From Leptodactylus fallax (lineage: Eukaryota; Chordata; Amphibia; Anura; Leptodactylidae), in the NCBI GenBank assembly GCA_947044405.1, contig CAMRHE010000018.1, positions 558,001 to 622,000 of the forward strand: DNA of 64,000 bases, written 5' to 3'. Positions 33,319-44,555 of this stretch are shown here, one piece after another. A model generated the notes under the pieces. It did not search any database. It had not been told where the DNA came from and saw only the letters and a program-made list of their open reading frames with translations. The position numbers and the translations under genes were made by a program. The number at the start of each line of letters is the position of its first letter. Within the stretch, counting starts at the first letter, position 1.

Positions 33319-33597
33319 TAGCAGTATTTGAAGGGGCAAATAACCTTGCCGCTGGCCCGCAGCCTTACTTACTGATTCCCGCTCCAGGTCACGGCCGCCT
33401 CCGCTTTACCTTCTTCCCTCCAGGGGGCCCCAGCGACGTGATATGAGATGCACGGGGCCCAATGGAGGGCAGTAAGTAAGTAGGGTCTGTTACCTGCTGG
33501 GAATACTCCAGAAGGTAATGGACTTTAAAAAAAAAAAGCAGAAGGTCCTGGGTCCTGTTGCAGCTCCTACGGTGGTACTTACGGCACTGGCTGGGTG

Positions 33598-33834
33598 TCA
33601 TCTGTTTTGTTTTGCGTTTGCATGAAAAAAAAACAGATGCTGTCCACTTTATTTTTCATCAATTGTGTTGTGCCTCTCGGTCCATTAAAAATAATGGAAG
33701 TATGGGTGGCTCCATTGACTGTGTGCTGTCTATGTACTGTTCGATTTTTTCATATATAGCACACAGATAGCACACGGACTGAAAAGTAGTTAGTGTTAAA
33801 TGGCTATAAGACTGGTGGACAAAGTGCCAATCTT
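33598..33834. other. Worn MITE-like sequence
   Basis: Contains CGGTCCATTAAAAATAATGG and AGCACACAGATAGCACACGG. It resembles M3/M4-type MITE interiors but the ends are unclear. Confidence 0.35.
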
Positions 33835-34057
33835 AATAACTCAGCCCCAATTGGTTGCTTTTTTTGTTGAAGATTTTGCTGTGATTTTTTTGAGACAAAG
33901 CCAAGAGTGTCTTCAAAAGGAAGCAATTATACTTCTCCTTCCTGCTTACCCTGTCTTTGGGCTTTAGCCTAAAAAAAGCATCAAAATTAAAACGCAAAAA
34001 CAAAAGTACCAACAAAAATTCCTTGTGTGTCTCCAGCCTAAGTGTTGTCATCACTTC
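33835..34057. mobile_element. MITE family M2, worn copy
   Basis: M2 elements have GCAGATTTTGCTG...AGCCAAAGCCAGGAGTG...CAAAATCTGCAA interiors. This copy has GTTGAAGATTTTGCTGTG, GAGACAAAGCCAAGAGTG and GTGTCTCCAGCCTAAG at the end. Confidence 0.5.
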
Positions 34058-34239
34058 CTCTTTTACTTACTTATCACCTACATAAGTTGGATAAAAATCT
34101 ACAATATCAAGGAAAACAGTATATAATGTTCATATAAATAGGAAGTGCAACAGAAAAATAGTGTGTGACATTCAGATAAGTAGTGTTATTTGGTGCTGTG
34201 AAAAATAGTAAGATACAGAACTCAGATATCTAGTTGAAA

Positions 34240-34995
34240 CAGTGGCTTGCAAAAGGGGTATGCAATTCATACCACTTGAACTTTTTCACATTTTGTCACC
34301 TTACAACTACAAACTTAAATGTATTTTATTGAGAATTTGAATGATAGAGCAACACAAAGTTGCAGATAATTGTGAAGTGGAAAGAAAATGATACATGGTT
34401 TTCAAAATTTTAATGAAATAAAAATCTGAAAAGTATGACGTGCAAAAGTATTCAGCCCCCTGTACTCTGATACCCCTAAATAAAATCCAGTGCATTCAAT
34501 TGCCTTCAGAAATAACTTAGTTAATAGAGTCCAGTTGTGTGTAATTTAGTCTCAGTATAAATACACCTGTTCTGTGAAGGCCTCAGTGGTTTGTTAGAGA
34601 ACACTAGTGAGCAAACAGCATCATCAAGACCAAGAAACTCACCAGACAGGTCAGAGATAAGGAAAACTGGTTAGAGTTGATGGGAAGATGGATGGAGCTA
34701 AATACAGGGTAATACTTGAAGAAAACCTGTTGGAGGCTGCAAAAGATTTGAGACTGGGAAGGAGATTCACCTTCCAGCAAGACAATGATCACCCTAAGCA
34801 TACAGCCAGAGCTACTGTGGAATAGTTTATATCAAAGAATATTCTGGCTGAGCTTGAACTGTTTTGCAAAGAAGAATGGGCAAAAATCTCCAGATGTGCA
34901 AAGCTGATAGAGACATACCCCAAAAGACTTGCTGCTGTAATTGTAGCGAAAGGTGGCTCTACAAAGTATTGATATGGGGGGCTGAATAATTCACT
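34240..34995 (+). mobile_element. Tc1 element E, internally deleted
   Basis: The left end is CAGTGGCTTGCAAAAGGGG. The transposase region has lost at least two blocks: around 34660, where the N-terminal part jumps to ATGGGAAGATGGATGGAG, and around 34825, where the sequence leaves the catalytic Asp block and re-enters at GAGCTTGAACTGTTTTGCAAA. The right terminus is truncated after GGGGGGCTGAATAATTCAC. Confidence 0.82.
34611..34973 (+). pseudogene. Tc1 transposase remnant (family E)
   Basis: TTCCAGCAAGACAATGATCA at about 34774-34793 encodes FQQDND, the second catalytic Asp. LFCKEEWAKIS, KRLAAVIVAKGGSTKY and a TGA at about 34971 form the C-terminus. The Glu block is deleted. The C-terminal part resembles the copy at 56380-57398. 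Confidence 0.8.
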
Positions 34996-35410
34996 GCTGG
35001 AGTGATGCTGCAGAAAAAATACAGCAAAAACATGTTGCTTTTATTCTCACAGCTTTTTCATTGAGTTTTTGCTGCTTTTTCTCTGTATTTTTTCCCCCTA
35101 TTAAATAGTGGCATAGATTTCCATTCTGGCACTGAGTTGTCCAATAGCATTATGAAGATGCAACAGCCAGTTGAGTTGCTTATTAAGGTTGGCATGCAAT
35201 ACGCCAGTCTCAATAAATTCGTCCTATAGTGTCTGGATAAATAGTACTTGCAGTAAAATGTTACTAGAAATAGTTGTATAGGGCTACAAGATAAATAGTG
35301 CATCTATTACATTATTTACTAGTGGTAAATGTCCATTATTCTGTTCCATTAGCAGATTGGAACAGAAGTTTCCCAGGACTGGTAGGAATCTCAAACTGAA
35401 TTTGTGAAGG
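34996..35410. other. No gene recognised
   Basis: Includes a short M1-like stretch (GCAGAAAAAATACAGCAAAAAC, TTTTCTCTGTATTTTTTCCC) and AT-rich DNA. Confidence 0.35.
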
Positions 35411-36116
35411 CTAAGGCCCCACATTGCAGAAATGTAGCATTTTTCCTGTTACGGAAACTCAGCAGAAAAAAATGCTGCATTTTACAATAGTAGCAAAATG
35501 AATGAGATGCTGGTTAATCCCATCCATATATTGCAGTAAAAAAACGCTGTGAAAAAACTGCGTTTCAAAAACGCACATGGTTTTTGAACAACGCAGCGTG
35601 TCAATTTTACCTGCGGAAACACTTGAGTTTTTCCTAAAGACTTAGGCCGGGGGCCCCACGTGGTGTAAACTCCGCAGCAAAAACTGTGGCATTTTACTAT
35701 CACTGCATCTAGTGAATTCCATCCACACATTGCAGAAAAATGTGTAGCAGAAACACTGAGGTTTCCAAAACCATCATGGTTTTGGAAATCGCAGCATCTT
35801 AATTATACCTATGGATATGCCGGTGGTTTCCCTGTAGGTATATTGGAAGCAGAAATCTGCAGAGGAAACTTCTGTGGACTTACTATGAAAAGCGCTGCGG
35901 GAAAAACCACGATGCTTTGCTGCCACGGTTTTTTCCACTTTTTTGCTGTGGCCCGCTACGTGGGGCCTTAGCCTTAATAAGGGAAAAAAACTGCTGAGAA
36001 AAACCCAGCAAAAAACTCAATGAGAAACACTGCGGAAAAAATGCGATGCGTTTCCGCTGCATTTTTTCCCATGGCGTTTTTTTTTTAGCTGCGTTCCACA
36101 AAGTGGAGCCTTAGCC
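35411..36116. mobile_element. MITE M1-related copy, split by another M1
   Basis: Left end CTAAGGCCCCACATTGCAG (35411), right end AAAGTGGAGCCTTAGCC (36116). The interior is interrupted at TTAA by the copy at 35642-35973. Confidence 0.75.
35642..35977. mobile_element. MITE family M1 copy nested in another M1
   Basis: Starts TTAGGCCGGGGGCCCCACG and ends GCTACGTGGGGCCTTAGCC followed by TTAA (35974-35977). TTAG at the left is the worn partner of the TTAA. Confidence 0.85.
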
Positions 36117-36186
36117 AAAAGTTTCTGCTTCAGAAATTTGAAGTCGTTTTGGAAGCTGATTTTGATGCTCATTCAGAAAATCTGCT

Positions 36187-36420
36187 TCAGGCTAAGGCCC
36201 CATGCATTGTGTTTTTTTCTATGGTATTTAATTGTGTTTTTGCTGCTTTTTTCTCTACATGTTTTTCTTCCCTTATTAAATCTATGCATGTGCGTAGCTA
36301 AAACTGACATGCTGCATTTTCATGGTGTGTGGAAGAGATTAACCAAAATCTCATTCACTTTGCTGATAGGGCTGCTGTATTTCCACGGGCTGAAACGCCC
36401 AAATCGCCCCCATTCATGAC
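36187..36420. mobile_element. M1-related MITE fragment
   Basis: Begins GGCTAAGGCCCCATGC and has TTCCCTTATTAAATCTATGC and AAACTGACATGCTGCATTTT. The right end is not clear. Confidence 0.55.
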
Positions 36421-36535
36421 AAAAATCTACCTTCCATTGAAATGATTGAAAGGCAGATTTCAGGTGGAATTTGGAAATGATTTTACGACAGAATGTGCCT
36501 CAAAATCAGCTCCAAATACCTGAGTATGAACATAC

Positions 36536-36755
36536 TAGGCTGAAGCCACATGTTGCATAAAATCCTCTTTTTTGTTGCAGATTTTGCTGTATTAAAGTCA
36601 TCAGTGGATTTAGCAGAAGGAAAAAATATAAGAGCTTCCTTTATATTTCTCATTCCTTTTGAAGACAATACCAGCTTTGGCTAAAAAAATCAAAAGTAGC
36701 AAAATCTGCAATAAAAAGCACATATTTTCCCCAATGTGTGGCCTCAGCCTAAAAA
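36536..36755. mobile_element. MITE family M2 copy
   Basis: Left TAGGCTGAAGCCACATGTTG, right CCAATGTGTGGCCTCAGCCT; interior TTGCAGATTTTGCTGTATTA and CAAAATCTGCAATAAAAAGC inverted. Confidence 0.75.
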
Positions 36756-36851
36756 GAGAAAGCCCAAGGAAAGGACCTTTTGGTACTGAACTGCTTTTTG
36801 ACTGTCCCAGAACTAGCTGCTGCTTTGGACACCAGATGAGGTTTGTATGTG

Positions 36852-37080
36852 CTAAGGCTGAGGCCTCACATTGCGGAAATGCAGATTTTTTCGTTGCAGA
36901 TTTTGCTGCGTTTTTTTTTTTAGCCAAAGCCAGGAGTGGATTGAGCAGAAGGTAGACGAATAAGAACTTCCTATATATTTCCCATTCCTTTTGTAGCCAT
37001 TTTTGGCTTTGGCTCAAAAAACCGCAACAAAATCTGCAACAAAAAAAGCTGCGTTTCTGCAACGTGAGGCCTCAGTTTAA
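36852..37080. mobile_element. MITE family M2 copy
   Basis: Left CTAAGGCTGAGGCCTCACAT, right CAACGTGAGGCCTCAGTTTAA at 37060-37080. The last TTAA (37077-37080) is at the same time the left border of the M1 copy that follows. Confidence 0.85.
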
Positions 37081-37693
37081 GGCCGGGGCCCCATGTGGCA
37101 CGGTTTACTTGTGGCACAAACACCGTGGCATTTTACAGTCACAGCAAAGTGGATGGGATTCTAGCGAATCCCATGCCACTTTGTGGTAAAATGCGCACAG
37201 CGGACACGCTGCGATATCCAAAAGCCGTGGTTTTGGAAATCGCAGCATGTCAGTTATGCCTACGGAAATGCCAGTGGTTTCCCTATAGGTATAATTGAAG
37301 CAGAAAGTCTGCAGAGGAAACTTCTGCGAACATTCTGTGCAAAGTGCTGCACGGTGGCACAGTGGTTAGCACTACAACCTTGTAAGGCTGGTGTCCTGGG
37401 TTTGAATCCAGCCAAGGACAATATCTGCAAGGAGTTTGTATGTTCTCCCTGTGTTTGCGTGAGTTTCCTACCAGACTTCAAACATACTGATAGGGAGTGT
37501 AGATTGTGAGCTCTATATTGGACAGTGACTGACAATGTCTGTAAAAGTGCTGCAGATTATGATAGCGCTATACAACTTAAGCTAAATATAAAAATAATAA
37601 AGCGCTGCAGGAAGAACCACGATACGTTGCCGTCACGGTTTTTCCTCGCAGCGCTTTTTTGCTGCAGGACGCTACAAGGGGCCTTAGCCTTAA
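37077..37693. mobile_element. MITE family M1 copy carrying a SINE
   Basis: Left TTAA then GGCCGGGGCCCCATGTGG; right GGGGCCTTAGCC then TTAA (37690-37693): an exact TTAA duplication. The interior is complete (CTAGCGAATCCCATGCCACT, AGGTATAATTGAAGCAGAAA) and is split near the right end by a SINE. Confidence 0.88.
37341..37608 (+). mobile_element. tRNA-derived SINE (V-SINE-like)
   Basis: The body is about 37351-37598. It has a pol III A box (GTGGCACAGTGG, 37355-37366) and B box (GGTTTGAATCC, 37399-37409) in tRNA-like spacing. A conserved block GTTTGTATGTTCTCCCTGTG (37435-37454) and GTGAGTTTCCT follow, typical of V-SINEs, then a short A/T-rich tail (AAAATAATAA). It is flanked by AAAGTGCTGC (37341-37350) and AAAGCGCTGC (37599-37608), a 10-bp target duplication with one mismatch. 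It is not a free tRNA gene. Confidence 0.88.
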
Positions 37694-39345
37694 ACAGAAT
37701 TCTGAAATTCATATGTTCCTGCCCTCCTCATTGAAAGTAAATCACAGCTTCCAAAAGTTATTTCTGATATGTTAATAGGTACTTTCTTTACCTGGCTAAT
37801 AGAATTCTTTTTTGGACCTGGATTCAATAATGATTTATGCAAGTTATGGTCTCAAGTGATGTGGTTTTACAGTGCTTATACCAGAACAAATTAAAGGAAT
37901 ATTTCCATTTTAGGCATTTATGGCATAACCACAGAAGTTTAGATTTCTCTATTGGATCCTTACTTATCAAGAGTACAGAAATTCACTGACTGACATTCAT
38001 GGATTCCAGCTTCATTTTCAATAGAATGCTTGCTCAGCTTTTTTCTGTAACCTCATTGATTTTAACAGAGAGGGCCATATGCAAGCACTCTATACTAAAG
38101 TGTATAGAATACTTTGATTTAATTTATCTCAGTAGGTGTACTTGGCTTAGAAGCAATGAGAAACAAAAGTCTAATTAACTAGTGCATTTATTCTTCGGCT
38201 ATTGATGTCTTATAGAGAAACAGAAAATACCGTTACCAGACAAATCATGTATAAATATACTGTAACATTGTTTAAGTGACACTGAATGACACTGATAACT
38301 TGCTGCCACATGATATCTTGTTACAGTACACAACAGAAGCAACTAAAAAGCTGTTGAAAAGTCAAGTTAAAGTTCTGTGCCACAACATTGTTAGTGTTAA
38401 AGGGAATGGGGGGGCTACCATCTTGCCTGAGCTTCTCCAATGCTCTGATAACAGCATTTAGTGATATGCTTTACAGCACAGTCTTGGCAAGTAGATGTGA
38501 CTAGATATGCTGTGACATCATCTATAATCAGTGGTGGATACAATGATGGGTCATTCATGGAATCAATAGATATGTTATCTTCTGTTTTAACCCTGTCTTT
38601 GATGTAAATGAGGAACTGTTGCTATGAAAACCTCTACAGAATTGGCATCTGTGAATCTATTATTAGTGGCCAGAGTGGAAATTGCAGGATTTAGTACTTT
38701 TTTTTTTTTTTTTTTTTTTTTTTCAATATAATAGTGACATGGAAAATAAAAATAAAATCTAAAATTCTTAAAAATATGTTAACATGAAAACTTAGTTTAT
38801 GTTCTGGTGACATAATTTGTTTCACACAAAGCTCCATTGTAATATACTATAACAAATGTCTCCTTCTGTGAAATCCTGAAGTGAAATCCATTTTGTCTGT
38901 CTATATCCAGCAGAAATCTGTACACCGCTTCTGGCAGGAATAGAGTAAGTGAACTCTTGTATAATGCAGAGAAGCTGAGACTGGAGGGAGTGAAATCAAA
39001 CAATTAATCTGGTGTCATATGAAAGATAAGTACATGCTGTATTAGCTGTATTACTTACAGAGATATCTTTGTTTTCTATATGGCAATAATACAGGTAGAA
39101 CTGTGATGTTGTTGTAATCTTAAAGATGAGAATCTTTTACATGACATTAGAACCACTGTTTTAAGTTTTAAAATGTTTGAGATATAACTGTTTGTGGTAA
39201 CCCCCTTTTCCCCTGACTCAGCTTTCCCGGATTACACAAGAGCCCACCCATCACTTCTCCAGTGACAATTGTAGCACAGATTTCTGGCAACAGAGAAAAA
39301 GACAGGAAGTGGATTTAAGCATGGGATTTCGCAGGACACATCATT
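37694..39345. other. No gene recognised; T run
   Basis: AT-rich DNA with 26 T at 38698-38723. No element ends that I can pair. Confidence 0.4.
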
Positions 39346-39353
39346 CATATGCC

Positions 39354-39596
39354 TCATGCATACAGCACCCATCACTAACATATTACATGCATACAGTACA
39401 AGTCCTTCACATATTATAGGCATACAGCAAATGTCATACATATACTATGTGCATTCAACACACATCACTCACATATCACATGCATACAGCACACGTCATT
39501 CACATACTACATACTTACAGGACACGTCACTCACATATTACATGTATACAGCACACTTCACTCAAATACTACATGCATACAACACACATGTTGAAG
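39354..39596. repeat. Tandem repeat, 31-bp period, CATACAGCACAC type
   Basis: About eight worn units such as CATGCATACAGCACCCATCA plus CTAACATATTA (31 bp). The unit differs from the GGCC-type minisatellite but has the same length. Confidence 0.75.
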
Positions 39597-40056
39597 AGCC
39601 TGTTTTAGTAATACATACACTAGACACATAAATTGGTAACATTATACACACATCACATACATCATCTGAACATCTCACATACATTCCTATAATACTCACC
39701 TGCTCTCCATCTTGGCTGAAAGGGTTGCAAAATCAGTCAAATTAAATCCTGCCCCTTAATTGTTAAGCCCCACACTTGTCATGACTCTAAGCTGTCCCCC
39801 ATCTCGGATCTAAGCCCTGCCTCTTGTGCAGTAACAGGCAGATATTTTTAATTAATATACTGGCCTTATAAATGTGAGCTTCAGCTCTCCACCTTGGTCG
39901 GGGCCTTCCCTTTCCCTGGCCTCATGTGCAGCTGAAATGGCTGCGCAGGCGATTTGTGCACTACTGAGTATACAGTCTGAAAAATTCACTGGAGATTCAC
40001 TCTAATATCTTAGATGCTAGCACAAGGATAAGAACTAAAATATATCTTATGTACAT
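39597..40056. other. No gene recognised
   Basis: Mixed DNA with CACATACATCA-rich start; nothing else supported. Confidence 0.4.
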
Positions 40057-40375
40057 TTAAAGAGAGCCAGTCAGTAGTAAATTCATTATAAACCTAATCA
40101 CAGTACCTTGTAGTGGTGATTCCAAATATGTCTCTGTTATTCAAGCACTATTTGTAAGTAAATACTCATTTTATTAATATGAAAATGTTGTGAAATGTGC
40201 TTTTGGTGTGTACCTTAGCTTGCTTGGGCTTTGATCTCAACCCTAAATGTGCATATGAATAAAATGGCAATGTACATGAAAATGGGTCTTTAAAGCTGAA
40301 CAGAGGCATATACAAGGTAATCTACAAGGTACTGTGATTAGGTTTACAACAAATTTGCTGATAGACTCCCTTTAA
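40057..40375. mobile_element. TTAA MITE ending in AAGAGAGCCAGTCAG
   Basis: Left TTAAAGAGAGCCAGTCAGTA, right CTGATAGACTCCCTTTAA, inverted with mismatches; inner TAAACCTAATCACAGTACCT pairs with AGGTACTGTGATTAGGTTTA. TTAA on both sides. Kolobok-like by its target site. Confidence 0.82.
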
Positions 40376-41960
40376 ACTGCTAGGCTTAAAGAGGTAATCC
40401 CATCTTGAACATTTATGACATATTCACAGGATATGGGATAAATGTACTATAGCAGCAGGTCCCACCTCTGGGATACATTCCAATATCAAGGGACCCTTTA
40501 ACCATAACTAGATGAAAAACAATATAAAGGAGAGAAAAGAAGATTTCAGTGTTATAGAAGAGGAAGAACCCACACTTCTACAGTTCATTTTGTCAAATAT
40601 GGAGAAATCAGAGAACGTTCACATGAACTCCAAAATTAGGCAGACTCCCTCATAATTCCTTGCAAACAGCCCTTATGACAGGACACAGTCGATCATGAAG
40701 AAATATAGGTCTAAGGTAATTGATGATTCATAAACAGTATAAAAAAAAACAAGGTAGAAAGAGAAGGTGTCCATTTTGTGGGGAGAGATTACAGAGATAG
40801 TGTCTCAAACATTCAGACTGAGATAGATAGCAAATAATACAAAGATACAGTGTGGGGAAGTGTAGTGTCTATGTTAGGAAGGACTGGAGAAGAAGAATTA
40901 GTTTCAATTAATTGAAAGAAAAAGCTAGGATAGGAGACTGATAGAAGTCTATGTAATGTGTGTAGGTCAGTGACAGTGACCATGTGTGCTACTGTACTCC
41001 ACTCTGCATCTGCAGCACTTGCATCTATCAATCACAATTGTGAGAGTCAAATGCAACGTGTATTGTGTGTGTCAGTGTGTATCCTACTGTACTGCACTAC
41101 ATGATGCAGAGTCAAATGGAAAGTTAATTCATATTGTGTCCAAGATCGAGAACAGACAATTTATTCATGCCAAATACCCCCTTTTTGTACATTTCTGGCA
41201 TAATTTGGCTATTTTTTCCTTGCAAAATGCCAAACCCCAATCAAGTTATATGCACTACATTTGTTTTTATTTTTTCTAAAGTTATTCTGTAAAATTTGGC
41301 CTGTTTTTTATTTTTTCCAAATTACAAGACCAAAAAATACCCCAGTGATTGTGAAGTTATATATTCTATACAAACCTTATAGTATAACCTCTTTTAAATT
41401 TTGAGTTTTTACTGGATAAAAGCCATTCAGTAAATTGAGTCTATTTTTTTTATTTTTGCCAAACAAGACCAAAAAAAACTAAGTGATCGTGCAGTTTATT
41501 ACAAAAATAAATATTATAATTGGAAACATTAAAATATAACCTCAATCTATTTAAAATGCTATATAACCATCAAATATTAGCTAAAAATGCGCATAAATTT
41601 TATAAACAAATGAGCACGGCTTTCCAGGGATATATGTAAGAAGTAGAGCTTGTAATAAATAAATCCTCTACTAACATCTAAAAATGCATCCCCCTGGTCT
41701 CAAGTGTATTACATTCTCTTATCCAACTGGGGAATAAAAACTCTCTATTCTAAAATATCCCCCTACATATCTGGGAAAAGGTTAATGTGTCCCCTTTGTG
41801 GCTCAGTACTAAGAGCTATAAGGAGCTGACACTTTACCACCATATTCCCCAGTATTGCAACATAGCTTAGAGCTAGACCCTATTTTCCACGCCAGCACTC
41901 AGCCAGTATGTGCTGTTTAAAACACCTAACACGTTTCTGCTATATTAGTTCATCATCATC
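40376..41960. other. No gene recognised
   Basis: AT-rich. 41150-41560 holds repeated AAAATTTGG/TTTTTTATTTTT stretches with CCAAATTACAAGACCAAAAA-like motifs, perhaps a worn tandem duplication. Confidence 0.35.
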
Positions 41961-42110
41961 AGAGGTGATGCTATATTCACATGAATTGTGCATCATTGGA
42001 TAGATTCCCCACAAAACCCTCGGCACTACTGTATAGCCATACATTAGTGCAGAGGATAGTGTGTGGAATCTATGCAATGATGCACAAGTCATGTGAATAT
42101 AGCATCTCTT
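41961..42110. repeat. 150-bp near-perfect palindrome
   Basis: AGAGGTGATGCTATATTCAC at the left pairs with GTGAATATAGCATCTCTT at the right, and GTGCATCATTG with CAATGATGCAC. The middle pairs as well (CTATAGCC-type centre flanked by GCACTA/TAGTGC). Arms of about 65 bp, loop of about 20 bp. Probably a fold-back MITE. Confidence 0.8.
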
Positions 42111-43375
42111 ATCATTTTAGTCACAGCAGGATAGAGAGGCACCTTTTTTTTTCTCAGAAGAGAATGTCTGACAGTGAGGTGTGTTTTTAAATATGCGAGG
42201 ACTCTATCTAACCCCTTTATAGCTTTTTACACAGACTTAATCTCAAAATAACAGCATTCAATATCAGATATTATCTTCTGAGAAAAAAAAAAAAAAGACG
42301 ACTGAGATGATGAGTGAGACTATTGAAAACAATGGGTGGCAGATTCTTGATGGAAACCGCCTCCAAATCCATGACAAATTCCTACATTTGACGTACCCTA
42401 ATGGACACAAATGGAGCCACTCCATCTTTCGTCATGTTTGTTTATGTTTGTAACGGTATAAAAAGTTCTATATGCATGACTTTTTTCTGTCAGAAAAGTA
42501 AAAAACATGATGGATAAAAGCATTGGTCATTTGTTTTTTACATGTGGGTAAATGCAGAAGGACACCTGAAGAAAGGGGCTCCATCTGCATCTGTCATTGA
42601 ATGTCCATTGCTCTCATCCTGCGACATATGAGAGCAGCGGACATTAAATAACGGTAGAGTGGACCTACCCTAATTGATTCATTGGATAACTTTTCAAGCT
42701 GTCTGAATACCACTCTTGATGGACATACAGTAATTGCTACACATTATCAGTAGTAGATTGATCATCAATTGGGCTATTGATCCATCACTTTTTTAGTATC
42801 CCTTTATGCCTTAATGTGCGATAAATGGCAGTTGGTTCAAGGGTTTGCTTTCCTTTAGTATAATAGGATGAAATAGATGATTTTGTTCCCTCTGTCCAAA
42901 TTATTATGTTACTGTGTATTATTGTGGCCTAGTTGCTGTGCTAATCAACAGAAAAAAAAAATAAAAATTAACTAATGTCAATGTGACATCAAATTTGAGC
43001 AAAATCTTAGTTTTCAGTTTTAAAAATCTACTTTTTATTTTTTATTTTTTTATTTCTTAAGGATTATGTAGAATCAATTACTGTTTTAAGTATGGCTTCA
43101 AGTTACAATACAATTACAATGGATGTCCCAAAACAAATCAATAGTTAACTTTCCACAAATTGTAAGAATTACAATTTCTCTTGATACAAGTTTACTCCAT
43201 TATTGCAATATGCTAGTAAAACCAAGAGCAAGTGTAAGAAATAACATTTGTGCTGTGCCCAGATTAATAGTCCACACAGCTCTCAAATAATTTGTGATAC
43301 TCTTAGTGACATCTGAATATCTTTATAAATTCACACATAAATATATAACACATTGTAATATAAATGTAACTACTG
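42111..43375. other. No gene recognised
   Basis: AT-rich, with A run at 42281-42294 and T-rich stretch at 43033-43056. 42400-42660 contains TGTCCGTT/CATGTTT-type MITE-like words without clear ends. Confidence 0.35.
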
Positions 43376-43641
43376 TAAAGGGGTTGTGGTAAGGACACTT
43401 ATTCTCTATCCACAGGCGAGATAAGTGTGAGATCCCTGGGGGACCTGGCGGTCGGACCCACAGCGATCTGACTGGCAGTCCTATAGCAGTGAATTGAATG
43501 CCGTCCACGCAAGCGTACTGATGCTTTATTTGTAAGCAGGCTTTAGGGGGTTCCCTGTTCTCTTGATCACTAAGGGGACCAGGCACTTATACCCATCCTG
43601 TGCATAGGAGATAAGTGTCCTTATCTGCACATCCCCTTTAA
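43376..43641. mobile_element. MITE ending in AAAGGGGTTGTGG
   Basis: Left TAAAGGGGTTGTGGTAAGGA, right TGCACATCCCCTTTAA; inner ACACTTATTCTC pairs with GAGATAAGTGT. Similar type to 17421-17554. Confidence 0.78.
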
Positions 43642-44555
43642 CTGCAATTGAACAACTCTACAATTCAACTCAACAACTGGAAAGCCAGCCACACATAGAC
43701 ACATACAGCATTTCACTTTATGATAGATTATCATAAAATCACATTGTTGTCTCATAGTATGCCCTGGACATGTACAGCCAGGAGGTAAGGAAGGACACAT
43801 CTGTACTCTGTACTGTTTTATGACAGCCTGTAGTCTTTGTTGTATTCAAAATCCTTTTATCCAGTCCATCAATATATTAGTGTAGGTTTAGTAAGGGTGA
43901 ACCCACAGTAAACATAAAAGTAAATCTAGGCCTCATGTATATTCATCATGACTCCAGACTGTTGAAATATTGTTCCTCCTGATTTTTGCTCTGAATTTGA
44001 ACTAGTTTTAATGGCTCTGTGACAGTATTCTAATTGTCAAGAATTTTTCATTAGCAGATAAGTCGTGCGAAGCTCTCGATCAATCAAATGCTGCTCATTT
44101 ATAATTCTTGATTATTATCCATTGATTAAACAGCTCTCTCTATTCTTTTGGTAAAATTCCTCTCTCATCTAAAAGAAAAGAACAAAGACAGTTTTTTCAG
44201 GAAATGCCAGAACAAACGTAATTTCTGACACTTCTACCCTATTCAAATTTTAGAACGCTTAATTATCTTCTCTACTTGGTTCCATTAATTCCTTGAAAAA
44301 CCTCACTCACCTATACAATGAAGTTGTTTGTGTAGTTTCATGCATCAAAGGTTAAAAAGTCCCATTAGTTGTAAACTTAACTGGCTTTGACTACTTTTTA
44401 CACCACACTCTTTTCAAAGTTGCCTATGTTTATCAAAAAAATTGAAAATTAGATTTGCATACCAGCCGGATGAAAGGGACACTCTTTTGGCATATGTCTG
44501 AACCATAATATGCTGTAGATACATCTATATGTAAATGTATTTCGGGAGACTTTCT
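43642..44555. other. No gene recognised
   Basis: AT-rich, no supported feature. Confidence 0.4.

Larger units (their letters stand above)
32281..33589. mobile_element. hAT composite element, copy B, left end missing
   Basis: The right end, inverse of CAGTGCCGTAAGTACCACCG, is at 33589. Internal order matches copy A: 31-bp units, then the palindrome block (32992-33318), then a GC-rich part with TGACGTCA (33182-33189). The left terminus is absent: the array starts directly at the LINE 3' end. The next 8 bp (GCTGGGTG, 33590-33597) would be the target duplication, but no partner is present in the window. Confidence 0.78.

Noticed and set aside
37351..37425. tRNA-like gene
   Set aside because: A and B boxes are there, but no tRNA fold is complete and the V-SINE body, tail and target duplication follow; it is a SINE.
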